Part shown: in pieces, positions 6,300 to 11,513 of the stretch
Position numbering within the stretch: the first letter of the stretch is position 1
Layout: the number at the start of each line of letters is the position of its first letter
NCBI GenBank assembly: GCA_022571535.1
Contig: JACZXR010000030.1
Location: 1-11,513 of the forward strand
Reading direction: 5' to 3'
DNA length: 11,513 nucleotides
Origin: Deltaproteobacteria bacterium
GTDB taxonomy: Bacteria; Desulfobacterota; Binatia; UBA9968; CAXXLF01
Position numbers and translations under genes: made by a program
Notes under the pieces: model-generated
Told to the model about the DNA's origin: nothing
Databases searched by the model: none
The model's input: the letters and a program-made list of their open reading frames with translations, nothing else

Positions 6300-6368
6300 C
6301 TCGCCCTGTGGAATAGCGCTTCGGGCGAACAACTCGATCTTGGTCGAGTCGGTATTCCACGGGGCGAG
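6300..6368. repeat. 69-base branched inverted repeat (structured intergenic element)
   Basis: The outer arms 6300-6315 and 6353-6368 pair over 16 positions with a single T-G wobble (core GTGGAATA with TATTCCAC). Enclosed are a short CGC/GCG hairpin around 6317-6327 and a perfect 6-bp hairpin ACTCGA/TCGAGT (6332-6337 and 6344-6349). Together they make a three-way junction on either strand. It lies between the glycosyltransferase stop and the oxidoreductase promoter. There is no T-tract. It resembles palindromic mobile repeats or a small structured RNA; which one cannot be decided from one copy. Confidence 0.6.
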
Positions 6369-6401
6369 GCGCAAAGGACGCCAAGTGTTAAAGTCGTTCT
6401 G

Positions 6402-6430
6402 TTGAACATTTTATCGGTAAAATCTAGTAT
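6402..6430 (+). promoter_or_regulatory. Sigma70-type promoter for the oxidoreductase/UbiD operon
   Basis: TTGAAC (6402-6407) and TAGTAT (6425-6430) are separated by exactly 17 bases, close to the TTGACA/TATAAT consensus. Transcription would start near 6437, giving a leader of about 25 bases before the ATG at 6463. The ribosome binding site GGGAGGA (6447-6453) sits 9 bases before that ATG. This is the most convincing promoter in the window. Confidence 0.55.
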
Positions 6431-6462
6431 CGAGGTTAAGAACAAAGGGAGGAAGACGTCGT

Positions 6463-8067
6463 ATGGTCGATCAGGACTGGGATATCATTCTAATCGGTTC
6501 AGGTCAGAACAACTTTGCCCTTGGGACCTACATGGGGCTCGCCGGCCTGAAGACGGTAATCTGTGAGAGTCGCCTCGAGAACGGAGGACGGCTCTTCAGT
6601 GAGGAAATTACCATTCCTGGTTACTGGCACAATATGCTCGCCTACTTTCAGGACAAGCGGGATATCTCCCCGGTTTGGCAAGAGCTGGACTGGGATGAAG
6701 GCCACCACGCCGAGTTCGTCTCTCCGCCTGTAATCAGCTCGCTGTTGTTATCGGACGACCAGTCTGTTTCCCACCATCAGTCCGTCGATTCAACGGTACA
6801 ATCAATCGCAAAATTTTCCCTTAAGGACGCGAAGAGCTGGCGTGAGGCTCACAACAAGTACAATAACCTTATCCGTAATTATCTGATCCCTTATTACTAC
6901 CAGCCCCCTGCCACAAATGGACCTCTCACGAAGATACTAGAATCCGACCCGGCAGCAACGGATTTCAAACGCCTATCGGTCATGACACCGAAGCGGATAG
7001 TTAACGAGCTGTTTGAGAACGAAGCCGTCAGGACCTTGGTCTTATCCCAAATGGCCATCCCCCGTGGCGTTGGAATCGACTACGAGGGCGCAGGTGTAGA
7101 GGTTCTGACTATGATAGCCGGTGACGAGAGACCCGAGCTTGCCCGCGGCGGCTCACATTCCATAGCCCAGGTGCTCCAGAGGGCCTACGTGCGAAATGGC
7201 GGGCAGATACGCGCCATGCACCACGTGGAAAAGATCCTGGTAAAAAATGGGCGTGCAGTGGGCGTGAGGCTTCGCGATGGACGAGAATGGAATGCCAGCC
7301 TTGGCGTGGTCTCAAACACGGACCCTTATTCCACCTTCATCGACATGATCGATGAGGATAAGCTACCCAAGGAATTCGTCGAAAAGGTCAGAGGCATTAA
7401 ACCAGACGAATTTTCTTACTTCCAGGTTCACCTGGCTCTGAAGGCCCCGGTGCGATACGCCCTTCACGAGGCGAACGATCATGCTGTCCACCAGGCAATG
7501 AACGTGAACATTGGGCCGCAGAGGCCCTCCGACCTCGAGGAGATGTGGGAGGAGATTCGTGCAGGCGAGTTCCCCAGTCACGCCTGCTTTCACATCTCTT
7601 GTCCCACTCAGTTCGACCACCTCCAGGCCCCGAGCGGAAAACATACCGCTAGCCTTTTCATGCCTGTCCCCTTCGCATTGAATGGCAAAAAGCCGGAGGA
7701 ATGGGTGAAGTTAAAGAACGGCTTTATGGAGAAGGTTCTTAAAGAGTGGCGTAAATACGCGACCAACCTAACCGAAGAGAACATCCTGATGAAGGTCGCA
7801 CTTGATCCATTCCACCTTGCAGGGCGGTGGCAGAATATGCGCCAGGGTTCGGTCTGGGTGGCGCGCAAGATCTCGTCCCAGATGGGGGAAAAGAGGCCGA
7901 TCCCAGAGCTTGCCCAATATCGGACGCCCATCGAGGGGCTCTATCAAGTGGGAGTCGCCACACATCCGGCCGATGCAGTGATCGCGGGCTCGGGTCGGAA
8001 CGCCTGGCAGATCATCAAGGAAGACATGAAGCTTGAAATCAGACGGCCCGTAGCGAGAATTCGATAG
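6463..8067 (+). CDS. Phytoene-desaturase-like FAD-dependent oxidoreductase, paralog 1
   Basis: This is a 534-residue flavoprotein of the phytoene desaturase/PYROXD2-type superfamily, which uses FAD to introduce or remove double bonds. The N-terminal dinucleotide-binding fold is clear (DIILIGSGQNN at 7-17, Glu35 for the ribose), but the usual third glycine is Asn17. The C-terminal FAD-binding block begins RTPIEGLY (487-494) and continues with HPAD (501-504) and GSGRN (509-513), where relatives have HPGG and GAPGxN. No signal peptide is seen. It is a diverged paralog of the next gene: both contain PG[YF]WHN early and NLTEENIL late, the latter with 22 of 24 identical bases (7765-7788 and 9378-9401). 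It is first in the operon, behind a good promoter and GGGAGGA. The altered motifs could mean a changed cofactor grip or a structural partner role for paralog 2. The substrate is unknown. Confidence 0.9.
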   Translation: MVDQDWDIILIGSGQNNFALGTYMGLAGLKTVICESRLENGGRLFSEEITIPGYWHNMLAYFQDKRDISPVWQELDWDEGHHAEFVSPPVISSLLLSDDQSVSHHQSVDSTVQSIAKFSLKDAKSWREAHNKYNNLIRNYLIPYYYQPPATNGPLTKILESDPAATDFKRLSVMTPKRIVNELFENEAVRTLVLSQMAIPRGVGIDYEGAGVEVLTMIAGDERPELARGGSHSIAQVLQRAYVRNGGQIRAMHHVEKILVKNGRAVGVRLRDGREWNASLGVVSNTDPYSTFIDMIDEDKLPKEFVEKVRGIKPDEFSYFQVHLALKAPVRYALHEANDHAVHQAMNVNIGPQRPSDLEEMWEEIRAGEFPSHACFHISCPTQFDHLQAPSGKHTASLFMPVPFALNGKKPEEWVKLKNGFMEKVLKEWRKYATNLTEENILMKVALDPFHLAGRWQNMRQGSVWVARKISSQMGEKRPIPELAQYRTPIEGLYQVGVATHPADAVIAGSGRNAWQIIKEDMKLEIRRPVARIR

Positions 8068-8078
8068 GGAGTACACCC

Positions 8079-9701
8079 ATGGGGAAAATCCTCGACTACG
8101 ACGGTGTAGTCATCGGCGCCGGCCACAACGGGATGATCTGTGCCGGGTATCTCGGCAAGTCGGGACAGAAAATCCTCGTTGTTGAAAAGAACATGGAAGT
8201 CGGTGGCGGCCTGGACTCTCATGAAGACCGGAACTATCCGGGCTTTTGGCACAACATTCACTCTGTATTCCACCGCGGACTGGTCATGCTCCAATGGTTC
8301 AAGGACCTCGAATTAGAGAAGATGGGCATCCACTACTACAAGCCGGACCCCGGAGTGGTTCATCATTTCTTGGATAAAACCTACCTCGGCTGGTTTGCCG
8401 ATATAGAGCGCACCGTAGCTACCATCCGGCAGTTCTCGAAGAAAGACGCCACCACGTTCAAGGAGATCTGGACGCGCTGGCAACCTGTTGTCAAAAACAT
8501 CGTATTCCCCGAGACTTATTCAATACCGCTGCCGATGGCTGAAAAACGACCGCTGCTCGAGCGGCTCCCCGAGGGACGGGAATACCTGAAATATTTTGAC
8601 ACAACGCCCGAGCAGTTCATCCTCGAGCACTTTGAGCACCCTCGAGTTCAGGCCTTCATCGGTTTTCTGGGCGTGATGCGGGGCTACGAACTCGATGGGC
8701 CAAAAACGGGCTACTTGATTCCTGCCATGATTGCCTGGGGAGTGAACCCTCAGCTCTGCCGCGGCACCTCGCACGCGCTGGGCGACAATCTGGCTCACAT
8801 GCTGTCACACAACGGCGTCGATTACATCGAGGCGGTAGGGGTGGAACGGATTCTGGTTCAAAATGGCCGCACGACCGGTGTCGTGCTGGAAGACGGGACT
8901 GTTGTCAGGACACGAAATTTTGTCGCATCAAACGTAAACCCGGTAGAGACCTTCATCAAGCTCGTCGGCCGTGAGAATCTGGCCCCAGAGTTCGCCGAGA
9001 TGGCGTCCAACTTCCGATTCTCGAAAACAACGCCGATCTTTGCCACAAATCTTGCCCTCAACGAAAGACCGAAATATATCACAGAAGAGGAACACCCCGA
9101 GGTTATCGGGTCATTCATGCACATCGTCGGTCTGGAAACCTACAAAGACCTTCAGAATCTGTTCGAAGACTGCCGTAGCGGCAGCCTCCCGCGAAAACCC
9201 TTCATGAATGGGGCCACCCCCTCTTTCCACGATCCAACACAGGCGCCTCCAGGCAAGGCAACGGCGTTCATGTGGCAACTGGCACCTTACAACTTGAGGG
9301 GTAATCCCTTGAACTGGGACAAGGCGCGAGACGAGTGGTTTGAGAAACAGCTCGCCGTATGGCGCAGATACGCGCCGAACCTGACCGAAGAGAACATCCT
9401 CTCGAGAGATGCGCTTACGCCTCTCGACATCGAACGCCATGACAAGAATATGGTCAACGGAGACTGGATGATCGGCGAATACAGCGGCGACCAGGCCTTG
9501 GAAAACCGGCCGTTTCCCGGCTGGTCAAACCACAGGACTCCTATAGAAGGTCTATATCTCTGTGGGTCCTCCTGTCATCCTGGCGGCAACATCACCGGAG
9601 CGCCCGGTTATAATGCCTCCAAGACGATCGCCGAGGACCTGGGAATCGATCTATGGTGGAAACCTCTTGATTTCAAAGAGCACCTGACTAGGCTCAGATG
9701 A
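8079..9701 (+). CDS. Phytoene-desaturase-like FAD-dependent oxidoreductase, paralog 2
   Basis: This is a 540-residue FAD oxidoreductase of the same superfamily as its upstream neighbour, with intact canonical motifs. VVIGAGHNG (10-18) holds all three glycines, Glu36 ends beta strand 2, and the glycine-rich EVGGG (40-44) follows. Near the C-terminus RTPIEGLYLCG (486-496), HPGG (500-503) and GAPGYN (507-512) complete the FAD site. It is therefore the better candidate for an active desaturase or dehydrogenase. It starts 11 bases after the previous stop behind AGGGAG (8066-8071, 7 bases before ATG) and is followed after 10 bases by a dehydrogenase. No carotenoid synthesis gene (phytoene or isoprenoid synthase) accompanies it, so a carotenoid role is not supported. 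Acting as a pair with paralog 1, as a heterodimer or in successive steps, is inference from the tandem arrangement. Confidence 0.93.
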   Translation: MGKILDYDGVVIGAGHNGMICAGYLGKSGQKILVVEKNMEVGGGLDSHEDRNYPGFWHNIHSVFHRGLVMLQWFKDLELEKMGIHYYKPDPGVVHHFLDKTYLGWFADIERTVATIRQFSKKDATTFKEIWTRWQPVVKNIVFPETYSIPLPMAEKRPLLERLPEGREYLKYFDTTPEQFILEHFEHPRVQAFIGFLGVMRGYELDGPKTGYLIPAMIAWGVNPQLCRGTSHALGDNLAHMLSHNGVDYIEAVGVERILVQNGRTTGVVLEDGTVVRTRNFVASNVNPVETFIKLVGRENLAPEFAEMASNFRFSKTTPIFATNLALNERPKYITEEEHPEVIGSFMHIVGLETYKDLQNLFEDCRSGSLPRKPFMNGATPSFHDPTQAPPGKATAFMWQLAPYNLRGNPLNWDKARDEWFEKQLAVWRRYAPNLTEENILSRDALTPLDIERHDKNMVNGDWMIGEYSGDQALENRPFPGWSNHRTPIEGLYLCGSSCHPGGNITGAPGYNASKTIAEDLGIDLWWKPLDFKEHLTRLR

Positions 9702-9711
9702 GAAACAACAG

Positions 9712-10455
9712 ATGAGACTCGAAGGCAGGGTGGCAATCGTAACGGGCGGGTCCCGCAATATCGGCGCCGTATATTCGAAGCGCCTTGCGGCTGAGGGAGC
9801 TCGCGTTGCCATCGCGGACGTCTTGGACGGCAGCGAGGTCGTCAAAGAAATCGAGACGGCGAAGGGTCAAGCCATTGCCCTGAAAGTAGATGTCTCTAAG
9901 GAAGAGGACACGATTCGAATGGCAGAGGAAACGGTCAAGAGGTTCGGCCGCATTGATATCCTCGTTAATAATGCAGCGATCTTCCTGAGCATCAAGCGCC
10001 GTCCTTTCTACGATCTCTCTGCTGAAGAATGGGATCAGTTAAGCTCGGTCAACATCAAGGGGCCTTTCCTCTGCGCCAAATCGGTCTTTCCCCAGATGAA
10101 AAAACAGAATAGCGGGAAAATCATCAACATCTCCTCAACCACCGCTCTGGCGGGGACCCCTCTGTTCCTGCACTACGTGACCTCCAAGGCGGCGCTGATA
10201 GGCATGACCAGGGCCATGGCTAGGGAGGTAGGAAAGTTCGGGATCTGCGTCAACGCGATCGCCCCTGGCCTTGTGGAGCACGAGGGTCAGACTGTGCCCA
10301 AAGAGTTCACCGAATTCCAACTCAAGGCCAGGTCCTTTAAGAGATTGCAGACCCCGGATGATCTGGTCGGGACGCTGGTCTATCTCTCCTCCTCCGACAG
10401 CGACTTCGTGACAGGCCAGACCCTTGTCGTTGACGGCGGGAGCATCTTTTACTGA
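9712..10455 (+). CDS. Short-chain dehydrogenase/reductase, probably NAD-dependent
   Basis: This is a 247-residue classical SDR that interconverts an alcohol and a ketone. TGGSRNIG (11-18) is the cofactor motif, with Asn16 where glycine is commonest. Asp36 at the end of beta strand 2 favours NAD(H) over NADP(H). NNAA (86-89), Asn114, Ser142, Tyr155 and Lys159 make a complete catalytic tetrad with normal Tyr-x3-Lys spacing, and the C-terminus VVDGGS is standard. So, unlike the dehydrogenase at 1317-2051, this one should be active. It sits 10 bases after paralog 2 of the FAD enzymes and 7 bases before the UbiD-family gene, so all four are almost certainly one transcript. In this setting it likely oxidises a hydroxyl on the same substrate. 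The Shine-Dalgarno sequence is weak, which suggests coupled translation. The substrate is unknown. Confidence 0.93.
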   Translation: MRLEGRVAIVTGGSRNIGAVYSKRLAAEGARVAIADVLDGSEVVKEIETAKGQAIALKVDVSKEEDTIRMAEETVKRFGRIDILVNNAAIFLSIKRRPFYDLSAEEWDQLSSVNIKGPFLCAKSVFPQMKKQNSGKIINISSTTALAGTPLFLHYVTSKAALIGMTRAMAREVGKFGICVNAIAPGLVEHEGQTVPKEFTEFQLKARSFKRLQTPDDLVGTLVYLSSSDSDFVTGQTLVVDGGSIFY

Positions 10456-10462
10456 GCCTGGG

Positions 10463-11513
10463 ATGCCCAAAAGCCTAAGAACTTTTCTTGATGACATGCG
10501 ACGGGAGGCCCCCCATGAGGTGGTGCATGTCAGCGGGAGTCTCAACCCTTCCAAACATGACGTCACGGCCATCATCCATCATCTAGCAGCACTCAAAAAA
10601 TTCCCCATCCTGGTCTTTGACCATCCACTCAATCTCCATGGCCAGGTAAGCGACATAAAGTTAGTCATGAACTGCGAGGTCTCGATGAGAAAGATCCAGG
10701 TTGCCTTGGGAGTATCCACGCAGATGGATCGTATGGAATTGGCCCTAGAATGCTTGAGGCGGGAAGAACAGAGGATTGAGCCCATCGTTGTGAAAAAGAG
10801 TGAGGCCCCGGTCAAAGAGGTGATTTACACGGGGTCGGAGGTTGACGTTTTCAAGCTTCCCATCATGCGTCACCACGCAATGGACGGCGGTCCTTACATT
10901 GACATGTCCAGTGTCGGTAAGGACCGTGAAACCGGCATTTACAACGTCTCCTTCCATCGCATGGAGATCAAGGACCGTAACCACACTGCATTCCTCCTAT
11001 CCCTGCAGCACCTGTGGAAGATCTTTAGAGAGTATGAGGAAAAAGGCGAGGAATGCCCGATCGCTGCGGTCACAGGCCACCACCCCGCCTACCAACTGGG
11101 TGCCTGTTACAAGGGCCCGCTGGAGGTCAGCGAGTATGACATCATTGGGGGTTATCTCCAGGAACCTCTGCGTCTTACCCCATCGGAGACTTTTGGGGAG
11201 AAACTGCTGGTCCCGGCCGATGCGGAGATCGTGATCGAGGGGATCATCGAGCCCGATGCGCATGAGGATGAAGGTCCTTTTGGGGAGTACACTGGCTACG
11301 CGTCCGGGCGGTCTACGCGCAACCTCCTTCACGTGACAGCCGTGACTCATCGGCAGGACATGATCTATCAGGACATCGTGCCGGGCGCGTCGGCCGAGCA
11401 TCTTAACCTGAGCAAGACGCCGCGCGCTGGCAACACGATCGAAATGGTGAAGAAGAAATTTCCGAACGTAGTGGACATGAACTACCCCTCCTCGGGCACC
11501 CACTACCACTGCT
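10463..11513 (+). CDS. UbiD-family prenylated-FMN-dependent (de)carboxylase, cut at right edge
   Basis: An open frame of 350 codons runs from ATG 10463 to the window end without a stop. UbiD-family enzymes use prenylated FMN, supplied by a UbiX-type prenyltransferase, to remove or add CO2 on alpha,beta-unsaturated or aromatic acids. The conserved E-R-E catalytic set is visible: Arg166 (in N161-VSFHR166), Glu270 and Glu275 (in EGPFGEYTGY, 270-279). The spacings 161-166-270-275 match Asn168-Arg173-Glu277-Glu282 of the fungal ferulate decarboxylase Fdc1. His183 and Glu221 or Glu224 are candidate metal and phosphate ligands. The typical N-terminal domain is complete, starting SLRTFLDD. The usual length is 450-500 residues, so roughly the last quarter is missing. 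It follows the dehydrogenase by 7 bases, as the fourth operon gene. No UbiX gene is in view. Whether it decarboxylates or carboxylates, and which acid, is open. Confidence 0.93.
   Translation, partial: MPKSLRTFLDDMRREAPHEVVHVSGSLNPSKHDVTAIIHHLAALKKFPILVFDHPLNLHGQVSDIKLVMNCEVSMRKIQVALGVSTQMDRMELALECLRREEQRIEPIVVKKSEAPVKEVIYTGSEVDVFKLPIMRHHAMDGGPYIDMSSVGKDRETGIYNVSFHRMEIKDRNHTAFLLSLQHLWKIFREYEEKGEECPIAAVTGHHPAYQLGACYKGPLEVSEYDIIGGYLQEPLRLTPSETFGEKLLVPADAEIVIEGIIEPDAHEDEGPFGEYTGYASGRSTRNLLHVTAVTHRQDMIYQDIVPGASAEHLNLSKTPRAGNTIEMVKKKFPNVVDMNYPSSGTHYHC

Noticed and set aside
6300..6368. Branched inverted repeat as a tRNA gene
   Set aside because: No anticodon arm, T-loop consensus or acceptor CCA arrangement can be laid on it; the outer stem is far longer than a 7-bp acceptor stem.
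6463..9701. Carotenoid biosynthesis by the two phytoene-desaturase-like enzymes
   Set aside because: No phytoene synthase, prenyl synthase or cyclase is nearby. The sequences fit the broader PYROXD2-like branch, and the operon partners (SDR, UbiD) point to another substrate.
10997..11509. Minus-strand open frame of 170 codons
   Set aside because: It is antisense to the UbiD-family gene, whose catalytic motifs are intact; the composition is His/Arg-rich as expected of a shadow frame.

Overview
This is a bacterial window of about 11.5 kb with roughly half G+C, dense gene packing, short start/stop overlaps and Shine-Dalgarno sites. The gene set does not fix the lineage: a family B DNA polymerase, a PAC2-family protein, phytoene-desaturase-like oxidoreductases and a UbiD-family decarboxylase. 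Together they would fit an uncultured anaerobe or soil/sediment lineage such as Desulfobacterota, NC10 or Rokubacteria, but this is inference only.

Left half, minus strand (positions 4285 down to 1): a family B DNA polymerase (2048-4285) overlaps by ATGA a short-chain dehydrogenase (1317-2051). A gene-free stretch with three back-to-back hairpins follows (1169-1268). Then come a four-repeat TPR protein (633-1118) and the N-terminal half of an L-threonine aldolase running off the left edge (1-507).

Centre: 4286-4748 is a divergent intergenic region with a possible micro-ORF, a 12-bp palindrome and a leader hairpin. On the plus strand it is followed by a PAC2-family protein (4749-5534) and a DPM1-like family 2 glycosyltransferase (5531-6241), which overlap by GTGA and are probably translationally coupled.

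Right half, plus strand: a 221-base intergenic region contains a 69-base branched inverted repeat (6300-6368), a good sigma70-type promoter (6402-6430) and a strong ribosome binding site. It leads into a tight operon of two tandem, diverged, phytoene-desaturase-like FAD oxidoreductases (6463-8067 and 8079-9701), an NAD-type short-chain dehydrogenase (9712-10455) and a UbiD-family prenylated-FMN (de)carboxylase (10463 to beyond the right edge). I recognise each family but no described pathway with this exact set. The plausible theme is stepwise desaturation and alcohol oxidation of a carboxylated, perhaps cyclic, substrate coupled to its decarboxylation, or the reverse. This operon is the best candidate in the window for an undescribed system. 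No rRNA, tRNA, CRISPR array, insertion sequence or phage gene was seen.
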